In this document: in pieces, positions 1 through 10,579 of the stretch
How the letters are laid out: every line of letters begins with the position of its first letter
Numbering within the stretch: position 1 is the stretch's first letter
NCBI GenBank assembly: GCA_039602395.1
Contig: JBCNJP010000006.1
Span: forward strand, 11,768,952 to 11,832,951
Direction: 5' to 3'
DNA from: Deinandra increscens subsp. villosa
Taxonomy: Eukaryota; Streptophyta; Magnoliopsida; Asterales; Asteraceae
DNA: 64,000 bases
The notes under the pieces: generated by a model
Told to the model about the DNA's origin: nothing
Database searches by the model: none
Seen by the model: the letters and a program-made list of their open reading frames with translations, nothing else
Position numbers and translations under genes: made by a program

Positions 1-710
1 AGAATTTGATGCAACAAATCTTATTGTTAGGAGAAAATGAAAAAGGCTGGATTACTATTTGGGGGTGATTATCAATCTTTTTTTGTTTGAATTGCAGTAA
101 CCAAGTAAAAATTCATCCATTTTGTTAACATGCCTATCTGTATCCTATCTTTGCAAGTAGTTTGTCTATTTCACCATCTTTGGTAAGTCATCATTCCGTT
201 TGTATTGAGGAAATCGATAGGCGAGTGTGTGGTTTAGCTGGTAAGTTTAAATTCGTGTGAAACATATTATTAAAAGATATACCATCATTATATTAAAAAG
301 AGCTTTATTGTGTAACTTATGTTAACAAGGGTTTAAGTAAAAGATATTGCTACCTTTTGTGCAAAAATAGGAAAAGAGAAAGAAACCATAATTATTAAAA
401 TCTTAATCTTATGTGCAGGTGATGAAATCACTAGGGATGATTTGGATTGCATGATATAGGGATTGAAGATTAAATTGAAAGCGAGGGATTTATTGCATTT
501 TACTTTTTGGGACTGAACTTCTAGCTACCTTGAAGGTAACACCATGCGTTTGATTTAATAGACCAACAAAAATATTAGTAACACTCACTCATGTATAGAT
601 AAAATTATGTTAATTGAACATGCTAATTAATAACTTTTGACTACAAGTGCAGTTCGTTTATGTTGTAGCCTCTGAAAGGAAAAAGAAGATTCTATGAAGA
701 AAATAATGAT

Positions 711-794
711 GCTCATCTCTTTATATGAAATCTAAGTGAATGAATCTTTGGTAACTTAACACATTTTCTTCAAATGTGGTATGTTTTAATGTGG
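711..794 (+). repeat. direct repeat copy 1
   Basis: About 84 bp resembling 1052-1134. Both copies start GCTCATCT, contain AAGTGAAT and GGTAACTT, and share TTTTCTTCAAATGTGGT exactly. The copies lie about 340 bp apart in the same orientation, with several substitutions, so the duplication is old. It is not part of any recognised element. Confidence 0.65.
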
Positions 795-1051
795 AGCGAC
801 CTGTCATTTGTATAATTGAAATGATGTTAAGAGATACGATAGTAAGTAAGAGAAGTTTAGTGAAGTTGTTTCCATAGTAGTTGTGAAGTCACATTTTCTT
901 TTTTATCTTTTTGGTTGTTATTGTAGGGTCAGGATGGTGATTGAGTTGCTCCCTAAAACAAGATTACAAATCTCAGGTAAAAGAACGGACGAGTATAAGA
1001 CTGTTTTGCCTTTGTGCTTGACCTTCTTAAGTTTCTTTAGTAACTTCACTA

Positions 1052-1134
1052 GCTCATCTTTTTATTTAAAAATAAGTGAATTAGTCGTTGGTAACTTGAC
1101 CCGTTTTCTTCAAATGTGGTCTATTCTAATATGA
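1052..1134 (+). repeat. direct repeat copy 2
   Basis: Partner of 711-794, sharing TTTTCTTCAAATGTGGT and the preceding GGTAACTT block. The function is unknown. Confidence 0.65.
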
Positions 1135-1957
1135 TGAAACCTCATAGGTAGGTTGACTCTGGTATAATGCCCGTTATTTTCTTCAATGATGAAATGCAGG
1201 ACATGCTTGGAATGAGTTGCAAAACTTAAGCGGTTGAGAAAGGATTCGAAGACTCAAAGAAGACACCAAGTCCAGTGTCATTGTTCGTAGGTAAACTATA
1301 GTGAACTTTACCATCCGTCTCAGGGGAAACAACACAGCAATGGTCCAGAACGTAACTTGAACCAACATGAAGCAACCAAAAGAAAGCTCACAGCTAATGC
1401 TGACACCGTCTGAGCCAAAGACACCTGCAGCTAAGACATCAAGAAGCATAACTCAAAACATAACAGGTAAACATAAAGGAGAATACACATGATAAACAAT
1501 TAATATATTATACTAATAACATTTAACTATTCTGAAGAAGATGCTGTAACCTCAAAGAAAGCAAAAACAAACTTAGAATGACAAACAAAAAAGTCAGTGT
1601 TTTTGGCTGCAACAGTAAAGGTCAATGTTTTTGGGTACTATAGTTTAAGGATCAGCAGGTGGAACAAGCATCACATTTTGTATAACCAATGAACAAAGTT
1701 CTCATGCTATGTGAATGTATAGAATACTAATGGTAGTAAAACATCAAATGCCCGTGGCATCAAAATGCAATGTTCTTTGCTATAAGCAGGAGAATAGATA
1801 TATTTTGTATTGCCCAGGACATGAGTATTAATCTTTTGTACATTCCCATATAGTAGGGAAAGAAACCTCATTTTGTAAATGGATGCAAACAACGATGCCT
1901 ACATATATCAGTAGCTTATGCTTTCACAACAAACTTCCATCAAACAACTACATAGTC

Positions 1958-1995
1958 GATGGTGGCCCGCCGCAACGCGCGGGCGGGTCACCATC
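1958..1995. other. strong GC-rich hairpin, possible decayed Helitron 3' end
   Basis: Bases 1958-1971 (GATGGTGGCCCGCC) pair with 1982-1995 in a continuous 14-bp stem with one G-T pair, around a 10-base loop. It is followed by CTTGT at 1995-1999, one change from the CTAG-T end of Helitrons. In intact Helitrons the stem usually ends about ten bases before the terminus; here it touches it, so the Helitron reading is only a possibility. Confidence 0.45.
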
Positions 1996-2399
1996 TTGTT
2001 TGAATGATTTGAAAAAAGATGTTTGGTAAAGCGGTTTAGATAGCATAAAAGTGTAAGGTACACACTAGATAAAGCAGGAGCTAAGTCAACCATCGAATTT
2101 GTACTCCGTCCAATGATGGATCCAGACCTTTTAGTGAGCGGGGACAAAAAAATGAGTCAACCTTAAATAATATCGTGTCAAATATTTTGGCTAAAACGAG
2201 TCCGGATAAAATGGGTTGGAGAAAAATGAAAAACGACAAACTTGACAATATCGTTAGATTAAACTCACACACGTATAGGAAAAAACAATTATAAATCAAT
2301 TTTACGATGCACCAACAACAAAATACACTAGTTATCTACACAATTTAACAATTTACGTTGTTATGAATAGTACAGAGTATTTAAATATATTATAACTAA

Positions 2400-3138
2400 T
2401 CTTCTATCTATATAATAAACATGAGTTTTTAAAATCTATGTGGCACAATTTTAGATGTGCCACATTAAATTTGTCTTACTTGTCAATTCCTCATAATTTA
2501 GAATTAAAAAATTACACTAAATTAAATTATTTTCATAAAAAAATTATCCATATTTTTGTTTACAATACCAGAACTTTTGTTCATCATATATCTTTTATTT
2601 CTCAACAAAAGTTCGACCCGTAAATTGCTTTGGATTCGTGACAGAAAACCTAACAAAACTAGATCCATATTGTTTAGGGTTTTGATCAACGAATCGGACG
2701 TTTATTCCAAGACTTTCATTGATTCCAACAGATAAGTGGATTGCTTTCAGATTTCAAAGAAGACGGTTTCTAATTTCGGTTTTTTTTTGCAATGACCATA
2801 AAAAAAGCTAAGGTCAATCGATGTCTAGAGTTTAACTGTTTTTAAAGAACCCGGTATACTTCTATGGCCAGCTGTACGTTGCTATATTAAGAGTGAAAAG
2901 CAAAAATGGTCTTAGAATCTTAATTTTAGATAAAGATGGTTGCCAGACGAATGTAACAAAAAAAATTGTATCTAAATCTTTTTTTTTTACTTGTAAATTT
3001 AATATTATTGAATATTTATCGGCTCTTTAACTTTATGTATTATTCAGTTTAATTTTTTTTTCAATTTAGGTTCATCTTTTATTTTGCATAATTCTTTTTA
3101 TATCATAGCCTCGGGTATTTACCCGGGTTACTGACTAG
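2400..3138 (+). mobile_element. short non-autonomous Helitron
   Basis: The 5' end is TC followed by a TATATAATAAACATGAG-type start at 2400. The 3' end is CTAG at 3135-3138. A palindrome CGGGTA-TT-TACCCG (3112-3125), extendable by two pairs, ends about 9 bases before the CTAG. The flanks are A (2399) and T (3139), as expected for insertion between A and T. These are the standard Helitron marks. The 739 bp body has no helicase or Rep coding region, so it would depend on another Helitron for movement. Confidence 0.8.
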
Positions 3139-3279
3139 TATCTAGTATACTAATAAAGGACGGTAATTTTAGGTTGTCTTTAGTTCAAATAAATCTTAAG
3201 GTGAACTAAATCTTTAAGGTTTAATAAGTATTGTATTTCAGTTAATTAAAAGGGATACTTTAGAAAAAGAAAAACTATA

Positions 3280-3490
3280 GGGTGCGTTTAGTTATGGAAA
3301 ATATTTTTGTTTTCCAAAAATGTCTTACAAGAAAACAGGGAAAACAGAAAACGTGATCAAATTACAATTTTCTAGAAAAGTTTTTCAAGAAAATGGAAAA
3401 CACAGTTTTCTAATTTTTGAATTGAAATTAGAAACTACATTTTATTGCATTCCAAATTTTCTATTTTTAGTTTTCAATATATATATATAT
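3280..3490 (+). repeat. left arm of a MITE-like inverted repeat
   Basis: Begins GGGTGCGTTTA at 3280. The reverse complement of 27636-27646 is GAGCGCGTTTA, a 9 of 11 match, and both arms continue with GAAAA and TTTTCC-rich sequence. The flanks read ATA on the outer side of both ends (3277-3279 and 27647-27649), a possible 3-bp target duplication. No transposase is present. The superfamily is not resolved. Confidence 0.55.
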
Positions 3491-3759
3491 ATCGACCGGA
3501 CCGGACCGGACCCCTGGACAGGACCAACTGGACCGGAATCCTGGACCCGACCCCGGACCTGACTCCCGGACCTGACCGACCAGTCCCGAACACCGGACGA
3601 ACCGACCGGACCCGAACCCAGGACTGGACCGACTGGACCCGAACCCTAAACCGGACCGACTGGACCCCCCGGACCCAACCCCGGACCGGACCCGACTGGA
3701 ACCGAACCTCGGACCGGACACCACCCCTGGACCGACCAGACCCGACACCTGGACCAGAC
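3491..3759 (+). repeat. GC-rich minisatellite, left half
   Basis: Degenerate tandem copies of a roughly 10-11 bp unit like CCGGACCCGA. It gives long Pro/Arg/Thr-rich or Gly/Ser/Arg-rich open frames on both strands that are composition artefacts. The array resumes at 27292 on the far side of element A, so A inserted into it. Confidence 0.8.
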
Positions 3760-4118
3760 TGTTGATACTCGATCTGTGCGTCGTGTGAAGTATCGAGTTG
3801 CATCAAATCAAGAACAAGTTCAAGCCAAAGTGTAACTTGCCGAACTTGGTCCGAACCTGGAGTTCGGATCAGGGCGAACCTCAGGTTCGGCTGAGGTTCA
3901 GCGGGTCAGTATAAATATATGTTTGTTCTTTGTGTTCGATGGTCTGAGCGTGAGAGATATCCATAAGTGTGTGTTTATGTGGTGTATTCTATGTGTCTGT
4001 TCTTTGTGATTCTGATTGTAATTGTTATTCTATAGATCAATAAAACAATCATTATAATTACTCGTTTCGTATTCGAATAGCTAGATTGAGTAGACGATCC
4101 GATGCTCACGACTTTTGA
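3760..4118 (+). repeat. element A 5' LTR
   Basis: Starts TGTTGATACTC and ends CTTTTGA, where the 3' copy has CTTTTCA. A TATAAATA box lies at 3910-3917. Upstream of the box are inverted copies of a GTTCGG/CCGAAC word, for example GAACCTGGAGTTCGG, the LTR palindrome type seen in this family. Confidence 0.88.
3910..3917 (+). promoter_or_regulatory. TATA box of element A LTR
   Basis: TATAAATA about 150 bp into the LTR. The same position relative to the LTR start holds in the 3' copy (27080-27087) and in element C (20513-20520). Confidence 0.65.
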
Positions 4119-4120
4119 AG

Positions 4121-4132
4121 TGGTATCAGAGC
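4121..4132 (+). other. primer binding site of element A
   Basis: TGGTATCAGAGC, the standard complement to the 3' end of plant initiator tRNA-Met, lies two bases after the LTR. Confidence 0.85.
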
Positions 4133-4647
4133 TTTCTGGTTCATTTTACTGATCTGTGGTTGCTATTTTTGGATTTTTGAAACGTTTTGGTGATTTTCGA
4201 GTGTGTTTACGTGAGTTCAATCAAATCTGTCAAGTTTTTTGTGCCAAATTTGTTCCTAAATCGTTCTTCATCACTTTTTCTGATCAACTGTTGCGAGTTT
4301 CGTCAAAATTCGTCCAAATTCGTCCAAATTCGTCCAAATTCAAACTTTTGGAGAATACTATGTTGCTTTTCGGACTAACCGTCGTCCGAACTTGAGGTTC
4401 GTCAGAATAACTGCTCCGAACTTAGAGTTCGTCTAGGGTTTGTTGAGTGTTCGGATTATCTTTTGGTTCGTTTAAGGTTCGTTCGAAGTTCGGCGTGTTT
4501 TCCATTCGGAAAGAGTTCGTTGAGAGTTTGGAAACAGTTCGGTGGTATTACATTCGGAAAGGGTTCATTCGAGGTTCGGTTAAGGTTCGGAACATTATTA
4601 AGGTTCGGGAAGAGTTCGGCCAATCAGATTTTTGAAATTTTCAAAAA
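4133..4647 (+). other. element A leader rich in TTCG words
   Basis: The untranslated leader contains three near-tandem copies of TTCGTCCAAA (about 4308-4340), then many GGTTCG, AGTTCG and TTCGGA words (4380-4620). The same word occurs in inverted form in the LTR. There is no coding signal. Confidence 0.6.
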
Positions 4648-4723
4648 ATGTCGGAATTTCAAGCTTTTGCCGCGATGCAGAGTGCGATGCAGACAATGAT
4701 GAATTTTGATAACGAAATTAGAA
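4648..4723 (+). pseudogene. element A Gag, first 25 codons
   Basis: An ATG at 4648 opens a frame beginning MSEFQAFAAMQSAM. Element B interrupts it at 4724 and the Gag continues at 22025. The flanks of B (TAGAA before, TGGAA after) fit a 5-bp target duplication with one change. The start is chosen because it is the first ATG after the leader and lies at the normal distance from the primer site. Confidence 0.6.
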
Positions 4724-5160
4724 TGTAAGGATCGTATCAACCCTCACGCGATATCAAAGTCTATAATCACCGTGCGGAATCTGGTGACTATAGATGATTC
4801 AAGAATAATCAAGAAACAGTGAATAATTGAGTAAATTAAGAAGAAAACATAAACCACAATGAGAATATCACTTGAATGAACACCTTGGATTGGAACACTT
4901 GGTTCGATATTCTCTAAGGAGAATTTCGTAAACACTGATTTACTAGAACACCCAAAACAGCAACCCTAACCAACTAGATTAGCTATCCTTTTATAGGAAA
5001 GCTTATGCTTGGTAAACAAGCTACATAATTCGGCCTAAAGGGCCTATACTACGACCAAACCCAAGCCCACACAACCCATTTCCATGTTTATAGCCCAATT
5101 ACATTAACTAGCCCAAAAGTATTTCTAATACAAAAGCCTCACAAAATTATGGTCTCTACA
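4724..5160 (-). repeat. element B 3' LTR
   Basis: TG...CA termini. On the minus strand it starts TGTAGAGACC directly after a purine-rich GGGGAAGAT (about 5161-5169), which is the polypurine tract. A TATA-like CCTATAAAAGG lies at 4987-4997 on the minus strand. Confidence 0.85.
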
Positions 5161-5232
5161 ATCTTCCCCTAGGCTTTAGCATTAGACAGCTTTCACATTT
5201 TGAACTTCTTTGACAAATACACAGTAGCTGGA

Positions 5233-7762
5233 TCATACCACAGCTCTTTCTCCATAATTTATGCCACAGCTCGAGTGTAGTTTTTTTGCATATTCTTTAG
5301 TCTTTTTGGAACTCTCAATTTGATGCTTGGACAACACCAGTATGTCCTTCTTGTAAAACCTCATCAAATCATGAACTTCTATGACACTCATAGTTTTAGA
5401 CTTACAAATTATTTTGGCTTCACCGGTATAATCACTGTATGCCCATGTCTGGAAGTCATCTAAGCATCCTTCAGGATGTCTCATTGGCAGAGGAATACTT
5501 TTAGTCTTTTCTGTCGGGGGATACAACACATTGCTAAACTTATTCTTCTCATTCTGCTTCCCATCCTTCTTTTCATTCACCTTAAATACACCACGGTACT
5601 TCTTTACGTATGACTTCTGGTGTGGAAAGTCTTCAAACTTCTTGAACTTGCTAAGCACAGCATGCTGCAATTTCTTATAAAAATACCTTTGCATATTCAT
5701 TCTGCGATGGGTTGGAGAAGGGTGCCTTATATAACATTGTCAAATCCACCGACGTCCAGGATTAAAACTGAGTCCAGCACTTGTAGTACTCCAATGGATA
5801 GTGACCCTTCCTCCTAACCACAAACATATTCTTTTCTCCATCAAAAATCCAGGACTTGACGTCTGCAGTAATTCCTCTTCTATCATGATAATGCTCACCC
5901 AGCTGAATCAAGTACTTTTCAGGAGGATAAGCAAACGTCTGTGCATCCCAACCACCATCGAACTCAGAAGCAGGTACAGTCATATAATCTCGAATCAACG
6001 GATCTTTATCTTCATTGGTACCTTCAGGCATTGCAGGTCCTGATGCTTTTGGAATATCAGCCTCAAAGTCAAAGACTGGTGATTGTGAGGAACCGCTGGC
6101 ACCTGAACCACTCTCTTTATTGCCTGGATCACCCTTATCATCTTTCCTAGGGTTTGTCTTGCTTGATTTGTCAGAATTAAGTTGCCTGATCAGCTTATGT
6201 AACTCTTTGAGCTGCCTTGCAAACTCTCTGTTTACCTTCTTTTGATTCTCTAATTTAGTATTGTGGACTTTCTGAATGTCAATTAAATCTCCAATAATTT
6301 CACTTTGAGTTGCATTTTGGGCTTTCAGATCTTCAATTTCTACCCGAAGTACCTTCTCTAACCTGTACTCTGGTGTTTCTACAGCTTTTCCTTTATCTTA
6401 GGCTGTGGGTTGTTAAGATGATTGACCAGCACTGGTACTAGTGACTGGTGGCACATGTGAGTCCAATCTTCTTCTTCCAGTGTTGTTTAGAGCTTCACTT
6501 GGGTGTTCCGTGGCAATCTCAGCTTTATCAGTCAGATCTTCGGTAACAGAAGCACCGAGGGGAGGATCCTTCGTGGCTTTCCATTTTCTTGTCAATGAAA
6601 TCTCGGCAGTCTCAGTTTTAACTTCCTGAATGTCAATATCGTCAAGATATGAGTCATAGTTTATATTTTCACATTCATCAAACTCTAGAGCCCCAATCTG
6701 CACATCATACAGATCAAAATCTTCCCAATCTGTAGTGTCTGAAATTTCAGTGACTGGCTTCTGAGAGGGAGGAAAATTGTGTTCTTCTTTTACCACATCA
6801 TTTCTTTGACTAGGCACCTCCTCTCTTGCAATCTCAGCAAATTCACCAAACTTGTCACCAAATGGAACCTTATCAGTCAATTTCTTCTTGGGGTTAATCA
6901 TCAGGAAAACCTCAATGCCCATAGGCTTAGTATCATGAGTATCATTGGTCTTCCTCAACGCTGGATATCTAGAGTCCGGAGCCAACTGAATGAACCTTGG
7001 AACAACAACAAATTTCTTATCTCTGGTCACTACCGCCTTAACATCTTCAAAAATCAACCTGGACCAGTTGAAACGAACCCATCTTACTAGTGACACCATA
7101 GCATGGGTGTGCACTTGGTTCAGTTGATCTGTTGAACTCTTTTTGGCAATTACGCACTTCTGCAGGTAGTGAGCCAACACTCTCCAGTATGGTGGAAGGA
7201 GAGCCTTCATTGTGGCAGGAGATACTGTGTGATATCCCATTTCCTTTAGGCACTGAGTAACCATTGCTTTATCCAGGGCAATGGGATCACCAGCAATATC
7301 TTTTAGTCTGAGAGCCTGTCTAAAGTTCTCTTTAGTTAAAACCACTGTTGTTGCTTGTATCTTGGCTATGATCTGCTTTCCGTCATCAGACACATATGCG
7401 GTCTTCCAGAATTCCGGTTGCATACGCTTGCAGATAATAGGGTTTGGGGTAAGAGCATAGTGTAAACAACACCGTTTCAGACCTTCTATCATAGACTTGT
7501 ACTTTTCTCTGTATTCTGCAGGCGGATCCAGTAAATAGGCAACTGTATTGTGATCTTTAACAAACTCCAAGTCCTTGCACTCACATAGCCAAGATACAAT
7601 CCAAAACAGACAAAAATTCACCAGTGATAAGGATTTCTCGAAGAACGGGAAGCATAACGGCTTAAAAACGAAAAAAAACATTTGAAACATAATCAGGTAC
7701 CTTTCCGATCGAAAAGCATGGTTTTCGATCGAAAAGTCACGGTTACCGAGAATCCTGATCAA
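5233..7762 (-). pseudogene. element B ORF2, extra protein downstream of pol (broken)
   Basis: A protein with no retroviral enzyme motif. The N-terminal domain (from about 7565) has a LKRCCLHYAL segment, then FWKTAYV, IIAKIQATT, LRLKDIAGD, WRVLAHYL and VPRFIQL blocks that line up with E ORF2 (61667 on). An acidic linker follows, then a coiled coil around 6100-6250 (LENQKKVNREFARQLKEL), then a C-terminal domain with SWIFDG and WAYSDY. Breaks: in-frame stops at 6413-6415 and 6398-6400 and a frame change near 5730. I see no signal peptide or membrane helix, so the label env-like used for Sirevirus third ORFs fits poorly. This ORF type is common in Asteraceae copia elements as a hypothetical protein. 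The function is unknown. The region upstream of about 7580 is probably not coding. Confidence 0.65.
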
Positions 7763-7990
7763 AAAGTGTATTCTTCGATCGAAAAGCCTACACTCCTGAT
7801 CGAGAAGCCTAAGCTCCGATCGAAAAGCTTAAGCTCTCGATCGAGAAGCTCCTGCCCTTCGGTAATCGCTGATCGAAAAGTCCGAGGGGCCGATCAAAAA
7901 GCTTCTCAGCCTGATCGAAAAGCCCCTGGTTCGATCGAAAATCTCAACTTCTCCATTCGATACCTGCAACTCAATCAAATAACCAATTTT
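7690..7990. repeat. GATCGAAAAG word array upstream of ORF2 of B
   Basis: About eleven copies or near-copies of CGATCGAAAAG, CGATCGAGAAG or GATCAAAAAG in 300 bp, spaced irregularly by 10-30 bp. The same word fills the gag leader of the same element (21030-21480). It is not a regular tandem array. Confidence 0.85.
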
Positions 7991-9574
7991 CGAGTGTTTT
8001 AACACTTAAAATCAATACCAAACCCCTTTAATCACAGTTTTCACCTGTCCCAAAAAAAATTAACAACAATTGCACATACTCTAGACGGTCTTGTGGGGTC
8101 TAGCCGCACGCTTCAAACGGGGACCCATTGCTCAAAATCAACAGCGGGGTTGCGTTCAGTAAGTGATTTCGATCGGAGGGGTGTTGTCGGATGGTTGCAG
8201 TAGGCTGCTGTGGCGGCGGATTGAAGAGGGACAGCGGCAGCGGCTACGTGGTTGAATGGGGGTGTTCCGGCGGTGGTTTTCGGCGGGAAAGGTGGCGGTG
8301 TTGTCGCGATGGGGTGTCGACGGTAGTGGTTGAGTGCAATGGTGGTGGCAACCGGTGGTGGTGGTGATCGGAAGTGGGGCTGGCGGGTCTAGGGTTTGGA
8401 GAGGAGAAAAGAGAAAGACAAAGTGGGAGAGGGGAAGCCGGCCTCCTCTCCTTTGATTCAAAATTTTAAAAAAATTTCACAACAACTCCCTCAAGTATGA
8501 AAGATGTCCTTGAACCACACAACTTTTAACATAAACCTAATTTTAGAAAGCTTCCCCTGAACTCAATCCCGAGAGTTTTAATATCCGACAATTTTTTAAA
8601 TAGAAACAAATAAAATAAGTCAAAAAGCAAAAATAAATAAAAATAAAAATAAAAATAAACAAAACAACAAAAAAAACTTAACCAACTGAGTTTTTGAGAG
8701 AAAAGGCATTATGAGGGATCATACCAGATAGTCTGTGACTGAGGAACCCTTTTCAGCTTCAGTTACTTCACGTGTTCAGGCGATTGCCGGTATTTTTGGT
8801 CCATTATTAAACTCATTCCGCTTTCGCTTACTCAGGCAGTATCACATAAATTATATTTTAAAGGTTTATTAATTATGAAAATCTATCTAGGTCACACACA
8901 TAAGTCCTAGGTATAATTTGTACATTTTATCAAGTACACCTGGTTTCCGTACAACATTTTTCACGACACCTTTCCTTAAGCCTAACATCATGCTCCAGAC
9001 TGGGTTGAGAAATGAAAGAATAGATCACGGAGGTTTTGTTGGATAATATACATAGTCAACTGAATTTTTGAAAGATTTTTAATAATGCTCTCATCAGAAG
9101 GCTGAGGGTTTTGGACACTTGAGGTCTCTTTTGATTGTGCACATTGGCATCTTTTGGGTTTAAATTGTATGTTCAATGTGATATTAGATGTACTTGGATC
9201 AGGGAGGTTCCAGGTCTCTACTTTCGCAGAACAGAGGAGTCTTGACTCACGTACAACATTCCCAGGTCATTGCTTACGCAAAGCAGAGGGAATGGGAGTT
9301 TTTTGAGCATGACATTAAAACTCAGAACCGGGCGTGTGTCTCAGGATTCTTGGTGCACAGTCAAATAGAGATTGTACTAACCTAAGTGTGTGCTTCCTCT
9401 CAAGCATCATACGTTATCTTCAAGTGTTGTGATAAAACATACCTTTTGATTGATTGACAACAGAGCCTACCAAGCATATCGGTCATGAATCACAGCTTTT
9501 CACCCCCACCTTACACGTGTCAATCAGCAAACACCTGGAAATTTATATCACTTCCCAACCTGGTCAATCAAAAT
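7991..9574 (-). other. element B inter-ORF region and unassigned DNA
   Basis: Holds a GC-rich block (8160-8460), an A-rich run (8620-8670) and otherwise unassigned sequence. On the minus strand a short frame ending at 8678-8680 reads LSGMIPHNAF just before the A-rich run. In E, pol ends LGMIS and is followed by a similar A-rich run (59117-59170), so this is probably the tail of B pol. The rest of RT and RNase H is not recognisable. I see nothing definite in 8745-9574. Confidence 0.4.
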
Positions 9575-10484
9575 TGTTATACCCTAAATTTTCGGCTGGT
9601 AATCCAGGGTACAGGTATAGACTTAGGGCAGGATTGACCTAGGAGTTGTATGACCTAGAATTTAACAGGTAATGCTCAATGACCCTGAATGTATCAGGAG
9701 TAAGGTAAAGTCCCAGGATGTCATCATAATCCAGGGAAGTTCATATTCATTTTATTTTTGTTACATGTTATTATGGCCCAGGATGAGCATAATCCAGGGT
9801 CACCCTTATTGTACGAATGACCCAGCATGTGGAAAAGACCCTGCATGCTAGGACATTGTTACTAATGCATTGTGTGTCTATATCTGATCAAGGACAGGTT
9901 GACAAAGTCTACCAACGGTCGAATGGGATGAGCTGGAGACTTATTTCACACATGGTCAAAAGGCTTTAGCTGAAAATAACTCAACCAACTGAAAAAGACG
10001 TTGAAGAGAAGATCCCTGGAAGATCGAACAAGTTGTTGAAGAGCTAGGAGTATAAATAGGACACTTAGTCATTTCATTTAGCTCACTCGAGCTTTACACA
10101 TTGTATTCTCGTATTCAATTCTCTGTTTACTCACTGTACTCAAGCAATTTCGTGATTAATAAATTGGTAGCGTGTGTTATCGCTACCCGGGGTTTTTATG
10201 CTGGTGCTGCCTTAGAGACATCTAAGGGCTAAGGGCTTTTCCCTAGTAAAATTCTCGGTGTTGTCATTTTCATTCAAGGTTTCATTTGTGTTATCAACTT
10301 TCTTAATCGATTTCATACTAAACTTACGTTTTAACCCAGGATTCCGGCTTTTGCCCCTGGAATTCAACTGTTGTCCCAGGATTTATGCAAACAGTTTTCG
10401 TATCTTAATCCTAGGAACCAAACCTCACAATCTTATTTGGTTCATATCTTACTAATTTTTCTTAAGTAATTTTTAGCCAAAACA
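9575..10484 (+). repeat. element D 5' LTR
   Basis: Starts TGTTATACCC and ends AAAACA just before the primer site. A TATAAATA box lies at 10051-10058. The LTR is dense in CCAGGG, CCAGGAT and CCCTG words. The partner LTR is absent, so the start is inferred from the TG end and the family pattern. Confidence 0.7.
10051..10058 (+). promoter_or_regulatory. TATA box of element D LTR
   Basis: TATAAATA followed by GGACACTTAG, about 430 bp upstream of the LTR end. A normal promoter position for a plant Ty3 LTR. Confidence 0.6.
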
Positions 10485-10487
10485 ATT

Positions 10488-10504
10488 TGGCGCCCACCGT
10501 GGGG
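10488..10504 (+). other. primer binding site of element D
   Basis: TGGCGCCCACCGTGGGG, the GGCGCC-type primer site typical of Tat/Athila-group Ty3 elements, three bases after the LTR end. Confidence 0.75.
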
Positions 10505-10579
10505 TGATTGGTGTCAATCTTTTGTCAAACTCTTTTCAAATTCGTCCTAAACTTAATTTTTACCAAAATCTATCAAAAA

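Larger units (their letters stand above)
1..2399. other. non-coding stretch, no gene recognised
   Basis: AT-rich DNA with short scattered open frames only (under 90 codons), none with a recognisable domain. Several places look like intron edges (pyrimidine runs ending in CAG near 105 and 1199), so a decayed gene or an old Helitron body is possible. It contains an approximate direct repeat (711-794 and 1052-1134) and a GC-rich hairpin (1958-1995). I cannot name a function. Confidence 0.5.

Noticed and set aside
1183..1449. Minus-strand 88-codon frame as a host gene
   Set aside because: No recognisable domain and no support from neighbouring exons.
3445..3806. Open frames of 80-110 codons on both strands in the minisatellite
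   Set aside because: They are repeats of the 10-11 bp unit read in different frames; no domain and no start context.
8156..8461. Minus-strand frame of 101 codons rich in Pro, His, Ser and Thr
   Set aside because: Composition artefact of GC-rich DNA; no similarity to the ORF2 or Pol blocks of element B.
9188..9385. Possible RNase H fragment containing VIAYAKQREWE
   Set aside because: Only a short resemblance to VIAYASRQL of Ty3 RNase H, without the neighbouring residues.
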